64,000 nucleotides of DNA, taken from NCBI GenBank assembly GCA_013180625.2, contig SNVD02009519.1:3952863-4016862 (forward strand), read 5' to 3'. Both the position numbers and the translations under genes were made by a program. Each line of letters opens with the position of its first letter. Within the stretch, counting starts at the first letter, position 1. The stretch is from Boswellia sacra (lineage: Eukaryota > Streptophyta > Magnoliopsida > Sapindales > Burseraceae). Below, piece by piece: positions 48,384-60,456 of the stretch. The notes beneath the pieces were generated by a model. The model saw only the letters and a list, made by a program, of their open reading frames with translations. It was not told the origin of the DNA and did no database searches.

Positions 48384-48935
48384 ATGGATACCATTCTCTC
48401 AAAATTGCACAAACATTTTCCCTCTCTTCCTCAAAATGATTTACTTAAAATTTATAAAGCTCGTGCAGAAAGACTAAGGTTGTTGATGCGTAAGGGTATT
48501 CCTGCTGATTTAAGATGGTTAATTGAAGCCAAGGTTCGATTCTCTTGTGAGTTTTCAGATAATCTTGTTTCCCATATGCCAGGTTTGGGAAAAAGCTATT
48601 ATGCCAAAAAGCGAAGAGCAAAAAGATTGCAAGTTTGTCACAAATGTGCAAGATGGACTTGTAACCAGCGTTGCCGCTCCTTGGGATATTTGTCTAACAA
48701 TCGAGAGGATTAACTACAGTTCATCAAGAATGGACTGAGTAAGGAGTCTTTGGATGATATCCGAACGACTCTTGAGACGTATTCTTGTGGACTTGTGCAG
48801 CATGAAATTTTTAATTTGTGAACACAATTCCGAGATGAGCAGGAACACTATAGTCTTGGGAATCTGACTCAAAACGACCCTGTTTGCCAGTTTATAAGAA
48901 AACTGGATGGGAAGCATATCCCCAACTCATAGAAG
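48384..48935 (+). pseudogene. Unknown extra frame of the gypsy element with CHKC...C..RC cysteine cluster
   Basis: Begins MDTILSKLHKHFPSLP at 48384 and stays open to 48713; a second frame continues the same kind of sequence (LSKESLDDIRTTLETYS) to about 48935 with further stops. It is basic and helical in character. It contains CHKCARWTCNQRC, with four Cys spaced like a small zinc-binding motif (C-x2-C-x4-C-x3-C). It lies in the slot where Athila elements often have an envelope-like gene, but I see no signal peptide or membrane segment. I do not recognise the family. The long run of uninterrupted codons beside disrupted pol suggests it was once translated. Confidence 0.55.
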
Positions 48936-49249
48936 GTGTTTAAGCCGTTTCTGGACGTAAAACCAGAGGAAGATGTGAGCCACAGTCACAACTACCTATA
49001 CATATGCATGCGTGCCATCATCTTTGAATTTTAATACCGCATAGCTGTCGTTTTTGAATTGTATCTTTTGTCTTGACTTATGGTCGTTTGTCTTATTTCA
49101 TCATCTTTTGAATTTTTATGCATTATTGTACTTTTTTCAACAAAAACCGAGGCTACCTAGATAGAATCTCATTAGCATACCTTTTACACTCCATAATACC
49201 CACATTTCGTGGTTCTCTTCTTCACACATAGTTAGAGAGTGACATAGAC

Positions 49250-49893
49250 ATGGAGGGAACTTCAAAACGTCGAATCCAAAGGATATATGTATTCTGTGGA
49301 TCTCGACCAGGTAAAAGTGAAGAGTTCGTAGAAGTAGCGAATTATCTTGGTAGGCTACTGGCTGAAAGAAAGATTCATGTGTTTTATGGGGGAGGTAGCC
49401 CTCGGGTTACTGGGTTGTGTTGCAACAGCTGCCACATGTAGGGGTTACGCAAGTTTTAGGAGTTATTCCTAAAGCTTTGGCTGTAGAAAGTATTTTAGAA
49501 AACGGCTTGGGAAGGAGTTACAGGTCTCCTCTATGCATGAACGCATGGCACATATGCTCATCAATTCAGATGCCGTTATTGCTTTACCAGGTGGCTTTGG
49601 CACTCTTGAAGAAATTTTTCAAATTGCCTCTTGGGCCCAACTGAATCTCCATAAAAAACCCATAGGTTTGTGAATGTCAAAAATTTCTTTGATCCTTTGA
49701 TAAGTTTTGTTGATGCAGCTGTGGAACAGAATTTTATCCCTCATTCAGCGAGAAAGATCTTATTTCTGCCACTTCTGCTGGTGAGCTACTTGACAAATTA
49801 CAAGAAGTTGAGTATGAACCTGACCCAGCTAGTACTCAAATTAATTGGGCAGGAGTGCAAAACAAAAAGTGCAAATTGGATTTGAATCTCGTT
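49250..49893 (+). pseudogene. LOG-like cytokinin riboside monophosphate phosphoribohydrolase, captured in the gypsy element, frameshifted
   Basis: LOG enzymes release active cytokinin bases from their riboside 5'-monophosphates. Visible blocks, in order: a start MEGTSKRRIQRIYVFCGS (49250), FYGGGS (about 49383), VLGVIPKAL (about 49456), [19 protein letters not shown] with the family's PGGxGTxxE catalytic/nucleotide motif (about 49588-49615), WAQL, KPIGL, then a C-terminal helix region ending near KCKLDLNLV (49888). The blocks run colinearly across the full LOG length (about 200 residues) but are split by about five small indels. Plant LOG genes have several introns; none are here, so it derives from an RNA copy. 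It lies downstream of integrase, inside the LTRs and in the sense direction. This copy cannot make an enzyme. Confidence 0.85.
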
Positions 49894-49899
49894 TGTAAT

Positions 49900-51225
49900 T
49901 TTTTTTCTTCTTGTCCTTTATTTTATTTTTTTTATTTTTAGCATGTTATTTTATGAGTCTTTCAGGTCATCTCTCTTGAATAACAGAAGCTTCAGGTCAT
50001 GTCCCCTATACTTTATCTCTCTACATTTAAACATTGAGGACAATGTTTCATTTGGTTTGGGGGGGAAGGATAGTAGACATAAATGTGTCTTGAAATTTTA
50101 TTTTTTCTTGCAAAAAAAGAAAAAAAAAGCGAGTTAGTAATTAGATTCAGAGTGCGGTGTAAGGAGTTCAAATCCTCTTGAGACGCATTCTGGGTCAGGA
50201 ATGGCAGGAGTAGGGAGACCAGTTTGAACTCTTGAAACCCATTCTAACCAATTGTCATTTTATTCTTGCATTTTTTAAGACTTATTTGATATTATTTAGT
50301 CTTGATTTTTGAATTTTATAACAAGGAGGTCTTATTCATTTCACTTTGAATTATTCAAATCTATGAACTCTCACAACCTTATCATTTAATAAATTGTGTG
50401 CTTATGTACTCATTAAGCAAGTATTCATGAACCTTTCTTCACACACACACACATACCTTGATGCATGATTGTGGGTGGCGAAATGAAATATTGTAATATT
50501 TGAGTTCTTTGTTTTGTTTAGGATAACAACACAAAGGAAGGAGAAAGTTAAAAAAAAAAGTGAAAAAAAAGAAAAAAAAAAGAGAAAGCAAATGTGGATA
50601 CGTTTGGTCTCGTAGCCTCCTTAATTCGAGCAATTAAGCCCGAGGGGTGTACTCAACACCTAATACCCTAAGACCAACTGGTTTGGGAGCTATTGGCCCA
50701 AAGCTCGCTACATAGATTAAGGAGAAAGCTTAATGGGATTGAACATTGCACTATCCACAAGTTTCTAAGCAAAAATAAAGCATCGGCAACCCGAGTCGTT
50801 AAGCTCGTAGGGGTGTCTTAACACCTAATTCCCTAAGGCCAACTGGTCTGGGAGTCATTAGCCTAAGGCTCGCTACATGGGTTAAAGATGCATTCTTTCA
50901 AAAAAAAAAAAGGAAAAAAAAGTTATAAAATGAATGAATACCCCTTACCTAAGGTTGTTAGCCTTAACAAATACTAGAACAGATATGGCTTATTTCTAAT
51001 AAGCCCCATAGTAGTCATGTGTCAACTGAGCACAAAAGAAGGTTTGTGGATATCTTGACTGAAGGGTACATGAGTCATTTAAAAAAAAACGGTTGAGAGT
51101 TTGTTTATTTGGATAAAATCAAGGAGAGTGCAATAATGACCACCTTGGATGTAAAATTCTATAAATCACTTCTAAATAATAACGCTTTAATTGCTAGGGA
51201 CTAGCAATAAGCTAGTTGGGGGGTG
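49900..51225 (+). other. Non-coding 3' region of the gypsy element
   Basis: No gene. It has a short G-rich tract near 50060 (GGTTTGGGGGGGAAGG), purine runs at 50110-50130 and 50548-50588, two diverged copies of a roughly 100-bp unit with 165-bp spacing (50620-50713 and 50787-50878), and the polypurine tract at 51216-51225. Confidence 0.6.
50620..50878. repeat. Two direct copies of an approximately 95-bp unit
   Basis: Both contain TTAAGC(C/T)CG.(A/G)GGGGTGT, ACACCTAAT..CCTAAG and CCAACTGGT(T/C)TGGGAG, and end CTCGCTACAT (50704 and 50869). Confidence 0.8.
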
Positions 51226-52757
51226 TGATGAACACTTAAATATGCATGTTTAATAAGAGTTTAGTTCATCATATTGCATTAATAGTGTCATTAAATTCCT
51301 CAACTTAAGCATATTTGTAGCATTTGCATCTTTGGAATTAATTTCTCTTAATTTTGGTTTTGTTACAGGTTCGGTAAAATGGGCATAACTCTCTATTTAT
51401 AGATCCGAATGATGCAATTCTTAATGTTTTGGAAAGCTGATTTAATTGTCTACAAGATTGCATTTCACAAGCATCATCAAATTCGGGCTCTTAGTGGACC
51501 AAAATTGGGCTTGAAGTGAACCCATCTACAGTCTCGGCCCAGTCTGACCAGGCCTCAGTATTTGGACCGTATCTCTCAAAATACGTATCCAAATTGTGCA
51601 AATCAATATGTTCTAGAAAGCTGAGAGAAATATCTACAACTTTCATGAAGACATGTGATTAAAATTCACAACATTTCGATGTCAAAATTGATGGTCAAAG
51701 TCGGTGCCTAATGATCCCAATTGTCAAAGATATTTACAACTAATATTTGACAATTATGCCCTTGTAATTTGACAAGTTTGCCCCTGGATGTATCTATAAA
51801 TAGAGGTGCCTTGTGACCCATTAGGGCATCTTGGCCTTGGCTGGAACATTTTGGCTTTGGCTAGGATCTTGTATTGTGTTTTGTGTGTTTATGTTATTAA
51901 TGAATTTCCTTTTTCTTGCATTTTATTTTCTTTCTATTATAATGTTCTTCTAATTTCTCTTTTGCTAAGGTGAAAGGGTGAAACCCTTGATATGAGAATA
52001 AGGATTCTCTAACCCTTAATATGTGCTTAATAATCTTAATCTTATAATGTTTATTCAATATGATTTATATTTAATTTCTTAATCAATCTTGACACCACTC
52101 GTAAAGTGGAGGTCTTGATCCATTGTCGACAATCCTTGGCACATCAAATGCTTGGATCCTTTCTAGATGATGTATGGTTCTTCCTTACCGACACAAGTCT
52201 AGTTAGGAACCTTGATTTGTTGTAGACATATGGTGATTGGCACATTGGATGCTTGAACCCATTTACAAGAAGTGGTATAAATATTGGTAATGAAACAAAT
52301 ATAATTCATATAACTAAAATGGGTTAATTATCCTTATTTGAAATATCAAGGGCGGATCCCCTAACCTTAGCCTTCATTGTTATTGTGTTAATTCCTCTTG
52401 TATTTTAATTATTCTATTGTTTATGAACTTTTTTATTTTATTTACTATGGTAGGTTCTACCACCTTATGAAATTGTTCTTTAATTTACTATGGTTGGTTA
52501 TACCACCTATTTCCATGGATGGTTTTACCTCCTTTTGCTTTTTGTTTTATATTTGAATGGTCGGTAATACCACCTACCATCTTTACATATTTGTTGAGAT
52601 TATCTTTTCATTTCTTTCAATTATTCATATCATATTTGCTTAACTTATAATTTGTAACGCTAAAATCTCCTTCCTCGTGGATCGACCCCGGTCTCACCGG
52701 GTTTTATTACTTCGACACTCCTATACTTGGGAGACAATCCTATTTTTGGATGTGTCA
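51226..52757 (+). repeat. 3' LTR of the gypsy element
   Basis: Direct copy of the 5' LTR without its poly-T tract. It ends GATGTGTCA and abuts a truncated copia LTR. Confidence 0.92.
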
Positions 52758-53850
52758 ACTTGATATTTCTCTTGTTTTTTGCTTGATAGATGCTTCTCTT
52801 TCTCTTGCTAAATGCATGAGAGAAGGGCTCCTTTTATAGGCAAATGAGATAAACTTAATCAAGTGAAGACACCAACTCCAAATTTTTTGCCCACCATAAA
52901 AACCATAATTTTTTCTGCCATTTTTGTCAATGTTCTGTTTGAAATTTGAAAATATAAAAAATAGAAAAGATCTGAAGAATGAATAAGCTTTCCAACGTAT
53001 CAAGAATCAAGTCATTTGGATATCTGTAGCTCAAGATATGGCCAAAACACCATTCAGTGCTCATGTGACTTGATTTTTCTTCCTTGTGTCAGTCTACCGA
53101 TTTGCATGTGTATTATGTCAGCCTTCCATTTGAAATTTGAATTTCTTCAAAGAATATGAAATATGCTCCATTGAATCTTATTTCCAATTCCATAAGAATC
53201 AAGTCATTTGGATATCTCTAACTCAAGATATGGACAAAAAATCATTCAATGCTCAAATGAGTTGATTTTTCTTCTCTATGTCAGTCCACCAAATTTTATG
53301 TCAATTATGTCAGCCTTTCATTTGAAATTTGAAATTCTTCAAAACATATGAAATGTGCCTCATTAAGTTCTCTTTCCAATGCCATAAGAATCAAGTCATT
53401 TTGATATTTCTAGCTCAAGATACGTTGAAAAGAGTATTCAGTGCTCATGTCAGCTGCTTCCATTTGTCTTTCAAATTGCATGGTGATTTGGACAACCTTG
53501 CACTTGAAATTTGAATTTATCTAAAACATATGAAATGTTATAAATTGAGTAAGATTTCCAAAGGCTCAAGAATCACATTATTTGGATATTTGTAGATAAA
53601 TATATGATCAATTGATTAAACATTACTCATGTGTCACATTCCTTGAATCAAACCTTGTTCTTAAACTTTGGTGCCTTTAACGTGTAGTCTTCTCCTTAGC
53701 TTCAACACTTCATTTTAATAAGCCTCCTCTTGATTTTACAAATATTTCATTGAATCTTATTCTTGCACATAAATAAACATATTAGTAACACCTGATGAAT
53801 CAATATGTATTGTTATCATCAAAATTATCATGTAGCCTTAGGACTAACAA
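52758..53850 (-). repeat. Truncated 3' LTR of the copia element
   Basis: Corresponds to about 59338-60430 of the 5' LTR. It contains repeated CAAGTCATTTGGATATCT units every roughly 180-195 bp. Confidence 0.88.
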
Positions 53851-54089
53851 TCCCCCCCTTTTTGATGATGACAAACCATTGATTGCTTTAAAATAATATC
53901 TAAAATAAAGAATGAAAATAAAATATAGAGTAAACAAAAAAATGACACTTGTTATGAATATAAGCAATCCAACTATTTCTCCCCCTTTTGTTATCATCAA
54001 AAAGATGTAATCAAATTAACTACTCCCCCTAAATATATTCTCCCCCTTAACATATACTACCATTCAAAGATTATCATATTAAAGCAAAA

Positions 54090-55700
54090 TTAAGACATAT
54101 CCAACATACCTAATTCTCTTCTAATTATGCAAAATCTATCTTGACTAAGGGGTTTAGTAAATACATCAGCTAATTTTTTATCGGTGGGAACAAATTCTAA
54201 AGAAATATTACATTTTTGCACATGATCTCTAATAAAATGATGTCTAATCTCTACATGCTTAGTCCTAAAGTGTTGTATGGGATTTTTTGAAATGTTGATG
54301 GCACTTGTATTGTCACATTTGATGGGAATATGATCAAAGACCACACCATAATCTTTTAAAATTTGTTTCATCCAAAGAGATTGTGCACAACAACTTCCTA
54401 CTGCAATATACTCGGCTTCCACGGTTGATAAGGCAACAGAATTTTGTTTTCTACTAAACCATGAGACTAATGCATGTCCTAGAAAATGGCAAGAGCCACT
54501 AGTGCTCTTTCTATCAAGAAGACTTCCAGCAAAGTCCGCATCCGAATAACTAATTAGATCAAAATTATCATACTTAGGATACCAAAGACCTAGATTTATG
54601 GTTCCAAGAAGATATCTAAATATCCTTTTGACAGCCTTAAGGTGAGATTCCTTTGGACAAGATTGAAATCTAGAACACATACACACACTAAACATAATAT
54701 CAGGTCTACTAGCAGTTAAATACAAAAGAGAGCCAATCATACCTCGATATTTTGTTACCTCAACATCTTTTCCTTTCTCACCTTTGTCAAACTTGGTTAA
54801 TGTACCCATAGGTGTGTTATATGTCCTTGAATTATCCATGCCAAACTTCTTGAGAAGATCTCTTGTGTATTTAGCTTGATTAATGAAGATCCCATCTATG
54901 ATTGCTTGATTGAAAGTCCAGGAAGAAATTTAATTCTCCCATTAAGCTCATTTCAAATTCTTGTTGCATGCACTGTGAACAATTTTCCTCCCACATAGAG
55001 ACTTTAGTAAGCACCAAATATAATATCATCAACATAGATTTGAACAATTAATAAATCATCATTTTTTGGTTTAACAAAAAGATTAGTATCAACTTTTTTC
55101 ATTTCGAAACCATTATCAATGAGAAATTTGCTCAATCTATCATACCATGCTCTTGGTGCTTGTTTCAAGCCATAAAGTGCTTTTTTGAGTTTGAAAACAT
55201 GGTTTGGAAAATCATGATTTTGAAAACCAAGAGGTTGCTCTACATAATTATCCTCCATACTGTCACCATTTAAAAATGCACTTTTGACCATCCTTTATAT
55301 AATGTAAATTTTTATAACATGCAAATGCACACAACATTCTAATTGATTCTAATCTAGCAACCAGTGCAAAGGTTTCCTCATAATCAATACCTTCTTCTTG
55401 ATTGTATCCTTGAGCAATAAGTCTAGCTTTATTTCTAATAATGGTGCCATTTTTATCTACTTTATTTCTAAAAATCCATTTAGTGCCTATAATAGAATGA
55501 TTTTTGGGTCTAGGGACTAATTCCCAACTTGATTTCTTTCAAATTGGTTCAATTCTTCTTGCATAGCCAAAATCCAACTTTCGTTATTTTCGGCTTCTTT
55601 AAATTAAAAGATTTTGGTTTCAATTGAGAGACAAAAGCAACATGTCTTACAACACGTTCTTAAAAGACAGATCCTATTTTTCATACCTTGATGATTCCCC
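54090..55700 (-). pseudogene. copia pol: reverse transcriptase and RNase H, broken
   Basis: The 55291-55004 frame carries the central reverse transcriptase segment ([18 protein letters not shown]) and the catalytic YVDD box (YVDDIIFG). The N-terminal half (55700-55292) is readable only in fragments. The 54839-54090 frame holds RNase H: GSLLYLTASRPDIMF, SDADFAGSLLDRKSTSG, STVEAEYIA and ADVFTKPL at the C-terminus. A frameshift separates the two blocks near 54900-55000. The polyprotein would be cleaved in virus-like particles; this copy cannot be translated through. Confidence 0.88.
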
Positions 55701-55777
55701 CACAATGATATCTTTAGGTTGAGCTTTTGCATACATCCATCCTGTTGGGGTATTCCTGGGAAGAATCATTACTTTCC

Positions 55778-57111
55778 TCAGCTTTTTTTGTTGAGTTGTA
55801 ATTCTCTTGGCCCTTTCATCAAGCCTAGGTGTTCCTTGATTTGCCTTTCTACCTCCACAATATCATCATCTAAATTCTTTGAAGAAATAACATTAGTTTC
55901 ATCAAATTCAACATGCATAGATTCTTCAATAGTAAGAGTCTTTTTGTTAAAAACTCTATATGCTTTACTATGATTGGCGTAGCCAACAAAAATTTCAACA
56001 TCGGCCTTTGCATCAAATTTTTCAATGTTGTCCTTGGTGTTTAAAATAAAACATTTACATCCAAAAACTTTAAGAAATCCAATGTTGGGTTTTCTTCCTT
56101 TCCAACGTTCATAAAGAGTTTTCTTTATTAAAGCTCTAATATGGACTCTATTGATTATAAAGCATGCGATATTAACGGCTTCGGCCCAAAAATATTTTGG
56201 TAAATTATTTTCAAGTAACATGGTCCTAGCCATTTCTTGGATAGTCCTATTTTTTCTCTCAACAACACCATTTTGTTGTGGAGTTCTAGGTGCGAAAATA
56301 TTATGTTCAAAACCATTTTCATCACAAAGATTTCAAATGCAACATTGTCTACTTCACCACCATGATCACTCCTAATGGACACAATAGAATACACTTTTTG
56401 ATTTTGGACTCTTTTTACAAATTTTGAAAAAGCTTATGTGGCCTTATTTTTAGTTTTCAAGAATAACACCCAAGTGAATCTTGAATAATCATCCACAATA
56501 ACAAAAACATAATACTTTCCACCAAGACTTTGAGTTCTTGATGGTCCAAATAAATCCAAATGAAGTAATTGTAGAGGTTTAATTGTTGAAATAAATTTCT
56601 TTTGTTTAAAAGAAGTTCTCACTTATTTTCCAAATTGACAAGCATCACAAATCTTATCCTTTTCAAATTTTATTTTTGGAAGACCATCAACTATATCTTT
56701 TTTAGAAATTTTTGAAATTGTGTCCATGCTAGCATGACCTAACCTTCTATGCCATAACCAAGCATCATAAATAACAATGAAACAATTTTCTACATGATCA
56801 TTAACATCAATATCAGTTGTATAAATATTACCACATCTATTACCAACAAATAATATCTTATTGTTACTAAAATCCTTAATCACACATCTATTAGGCTAAA
56901 AAAATAACAAAATATCATTATCACACAATTGACTAATGCTAATCAAATCATGTTTCAAACCATTAACAAGCAAAATATTTTCAATAATAGGTGAATAAGG
57001 GTTACCAATATCACCATGTCCAATTGCCCTTCCTTTGGCATTATCACCGAATGTCACATTTCCTCCTTTTTTCATGATTAATCTTGAGAACTTGGAGGCA
57101 TCTCCAGTCAT
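55778..57111 (-). pseudogene. copia protease and integrase, broken
   Basis: 57111-56896 is the region around and after the protease (VNGLKHDLISISQLCD). 56883-56623 is the pre-integrase zinc module with its HHCC residues (WHRRLGHASMDTISKI and CDACQFGK). 56622-56155 and 56233-55778 give the integrase core with LLHLDLFGPSRTQSLGGK, VDDYSRFTWV and the EAVNIACFIINRV end segment. Premature stops fall between these blocks (for example at 56622/56623), and small indels split the core. Confidence 0.88.
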
Positions 57112-57131
57112 ATGCCTTGAGCATCCACTAT

Positions 57132-58478
57132 CTAAGTACCACTTGTGTTTGCCACTCCTTTGTTTCTACAATCAACATTCAAAGAGCGACTTTTTGGTGC
57201 CCAAATGTTCTTGGGTCCTTGGGGGTTAGTTATGGTCCTTTTTGGAATCCATATTTGTTTCAAATTAGGATTTCTCTTAATATAGCAAGAATGCACTTTG
57301 TGTCCTTTTCTTCCACAATAAGTACATGAATGATTAGGATTATTTCTAGAAGATGCATGAGCAAAATATTTTTTAAAATACTTTTGATTTTTATGAGTTT
57401 TATATCCTAACCCTCTTTTAGCAAAAACACACCTTTGGTTTTGTAACATAGAATTCAAATTTTTTGTGCTTTTTGTAAAACTATCAACAATATTTCTTAA
57501 GTCATTATTTTCCTTTTTCAAAATAACATTTTCTTTCTCTAATTTATCAAAATCCTTTTATTTTAAAATCTCATTTTCAGTTTTTAAAAAATGTATTTGA
57601 CTTTCCAAACTTTCAAAATCTTTTTGCTTTAAAATTTCATTTTTATTTTCTAAAGCTTCATTTATTTCCACCAACTCTTCTAATTGAGATAACATGATTT
57701 TTGACTTCTTTTTGAAAGCATTGATTTTCGAATTTTGTTTATCAACTTGCACATTTAAATTTTGAAATGCTTCAAGTAATTCATCATATGAAAGTTTAGG
57801 ATCATGGTTTAGAATACTTATCTCATTTTCTCTTAAAGCCATGAAGCACATGTTTACCACTTTGCAGTCTTCTTTTTCATTCTCCTTCAAGGTGATTTCA
57901 TGAGTCATGAGAGAACCCTTAAGTTCTTCTAATAGTAGTTTGGTGAGGTCCTTTGCTTCTTTATTTGTCGTCACCTTTGACCCCCAAGATTTTGGTAGAC
58001 ACCTAAGAATCTTTCTCACTTTACCAAGAGATTTCAAACTATTAATAATATCCGTAAATCTAGTAAACATTTCAGAAATTGATTCATCTGGTTTCATCTT
58101 AAAAAGCTCATAACTATGAACTAGCATACTAATTTTGGATTCTTTAACTTGATTAATTCCTTCATGAGTTACTTCAAGTGTGTGCCATATTTCTTGTGCC
58201 GTAGAACAAGTAGATATTCTATTAAACTCATTTCTATCTAGAGCACAATATAACACATTCATAGCTTTAGCATTCAAACTCAATTTCTTTTTATCATCTT
58301 CACTGAACTCTTTAGGTTCTTTAAGCATGCATTCCCCATTTTCAATTTTGGTAGGAACAAAAGGTCCTTCCAAACCAATGTAGACACAATCACAATCACA
58401 GATTTGCAAGAAAATATACACCATTCTAGTTTTTTCCAATAAAGAAATACCTGCACACATATCCATTGAAACTGACAT
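57132..58478 (-). pseudogene. copia gag with CCHC knuckle, interrupted
   Basis: 58478-57558 is the UBN2-type gag of plant copia elements, with ALDRNEFNRISTCSTAQEIW and HEGINQVKESKISMLV. A coiled coil follows (EELVEINEALENKNEI). 57521-57132 continues after a stop codon and carries a CCHC knuckle (CTYCGRKGHKVHSC, C-x2-C-x4-H-x4-C). Gag would build the virus-like particle and bind element RNA. Confidence 0.88.
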
Positions 58479-58607
58479 CGCCGAGGTTTACTATGAGATA
58501 GGAAAGCCTCTCAACATGTGAAGTTGGATTAAAAGTTGTCCATAGCTCAAAATCGGTTAATATTTGTAAAACAAAAAACAAATGAGCAACCTTGCTCTGA
58601 TACCACT

Positions 58608-58648
58608 TGTTGCCGCAGGTATAGGTCAACCCATAGAGGTGGGGGGGG

Positions 58649-58681
<33 letters not shown>

Positions 58682-60430
58682 GGGGGGTGAATTGGGTTTT
58701 TATTTATCAAAATAGATTTAGAAAACTTTTCTTGAAAGATCAAAATTAGTTCAATGTTTCTTTGAGACTAAAGGTGAAGAAGATGAAATTAGAATTTATC
58801 AAAGATGCAATCAAAAGAATAATAATGATGAACAATTACAAGTGCAAGTAAATGTAAAGAGGAAAGGGATAGAGAGAGTGCAAACTCAATTTACGTGGTT
58901 CGGCAAACCTTGCCTACGTCCACGGGCTCCTAGCTCCACGAGCTAAGCTTTCCACTAAGTTGTAGAAATCTTTACAACTTGCTTGATGACCAACCTCACC
59001 AAGACTTTTTCTTCCAACTCTTGATAACACCACACCAAGAGTTCTTCTTGATGAACAACCTCACCAATGCAACTTCCTTCAACTCTTGATAACACCACAC
59101 CAAGAGTTCTTCTTGATGAACAACCTCACCAAGGCAACTTTTTTCAACCCTTGATAACACCACACCAAGAGTTCTTCTTGATGAACAACCTCACCAAGGA
59201 AAGAGTTCTCTCAAGGATAACTTTTATTCTTTACAAGTAGATCTCACTCTCACCACAATACAAGAACAAAGAAAATTTTTACAACAAAAGTATAACTCTC
59301 TTCAAAGAGTAGATAAAGAATATAAAAGCTCTCTAAACTTGATATTTCTCTTATTTTTTGCTTGATAAAATGCTTCTCTTGCTCTTGCTGAATGCATGGG
59401 AGAAGGGCTCCTTTTATAGGCAAATGAGATGAACTTAATCAAGTGAAGACACCAACTCCAAATTTTTTACCCACCATAAAAACTGTAATATTGTCTGCCA
59501 TTTTTGTCAATGTTTTGATTGAAATTTGAAAATATAAAAAATAAAAAAGATCTGCGAAATTGAATAAGCTTTCCAACACCTCAAGAATCAAGTCATTTGG
59601 ATATCTGTAGCTCAAGATATGGCCAAAACACCATTCAGTGCTCATGTGACTTGATTTTTCTTTCTTGTGTCAGTCCACCGACTTGCATGTGTATTATATC
59701 AGCCTTTCATTTGAAATTTGAATTTATTCAAAGAATATGAAATCTGGTATATTGAATCTTCTTTCAAATTACATAAGAATCAAGTCATTTGGATATCTCT
59801 AACTCAAGATATGGACAAAACATCATTCGATGCTCAAATGAGTCGATTTTTCTTCTCTATGTCAGTCCACCGAATTGCATGTCAATTATGTCGATCTTTC
59901 ATTTGGAATTTGAATTTATTCAAAACATATGAAATGTGCCTCATTAAGTCCTCTTTCCAATTCCACAAGAATCAAGTCATTTTGATATTACTAGCTCAAG
60001 ATATGTCTAAAAGAGTATTCGGTGCTCATGACAGCTGCTTCCATTTGTCTTCCAAATTGCATGGTGATTTGGACAACCTTGCACTTGAAATTTGAATTTA
60101 TTTAAAACATGTGAAATGCTATAAATTGAGTAAGCTTTCTAAAGGCTTAATAATCACATAATTTGGACATTTTTAGAGAAATATATGACCAATTGATTGA
60201 ACATTTCTCATGTGTCACATTCCTTGAATCAAACCTTGTTCTTAAACTTTGGTGCCTTTAACATGTAGTCTTCTCCTTAGCTTCAACACTTCATTTTAAT
60301 AACCCTCCTCTTGATTTTACAAATATTTCATTGAATCTTATTCTTGCACATAAATAAACATATTAGTAATACCTTATGAATCAATGTGTATTGTTATCAT
60401 CAAAATTATCATGTAGCCTTAGGAGTAACA
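58608..60430 (-). repeat. 5' LTR of the copia element, 1823 bp, rich in internal tandem repeats
   Basis: Contains about 65-bp tandem units (TTCTTCTTGATGAACAACC...) at 58980-59215 and diverged units of about 190 bp (AAGTCATTTGGATAT...) near 59587, 59780, 59969 and 60155. It has a run of 31 G (58650-58680) close to its 3' end. Confidence 0.9.
58641..58687 (+). repeat. Poly-G tract
   Basis: Eight G, one C, 31 G, one A, then six G. The equivalent place in the neighbouring LTR (about 60482) has only six to seven G. Confidence 0.95.
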
Positions 60431-60456
60431 CAAAAAATAGTCAAGGAGATCCGTTC

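Larger units (their letters stand above)
41062..52757 (+). mobile_element. Ty3/gypsy (Athila/Tat-like) LTR retrotransposon carrying extra 3' genes, 11.7 kb
   Basis: LTRs lie at 41062-42736 and 51226-52757 (both TGATGAAC...ATGTGTCA). A primer-binding site TGGCGCCGTTGCCGGGGA at 42743-42760 is the one typical of Athila/Tat elements, and a polypurine tract TTGGGGGGTG precedes the 3' LTR. Order inside: gag, protease region, reverse transcriptase, RNase H, integrase, then two non-standard frames and about 1.3 kb of non-coding DNA. Every coding segment has stops or frameshifts, so this copy is not autonomous. The LTRs are still very similar, which implies a fairly recent insertion. The outer flanks CATTA and ACTTG do not match. 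Confidence 0.93.
52758..60430 (-). mobile_element. Ty1/copia retrotransposon, 3' LTR truncated
   Basis: Coding strand is minus. The 5' LTR is 58608-60430 (TGTTACTCC...GGCAACA), followed by the initiator-Met primer-binding site TGGTATCAGAGC near 58595-58606. The interior holds gag, protease, integrase, reverse transcriptase and RNase H in copia order. A polypurine tract (AAAAAGGGGGGGATTG) precedes the 3' LTR, which starts at 53850. That LTR survives only to 52758, where the gypsy element begins; about 730 bp of its 3' part are missing. All genes carry stops or frameshifts. Confidence 0.9.
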
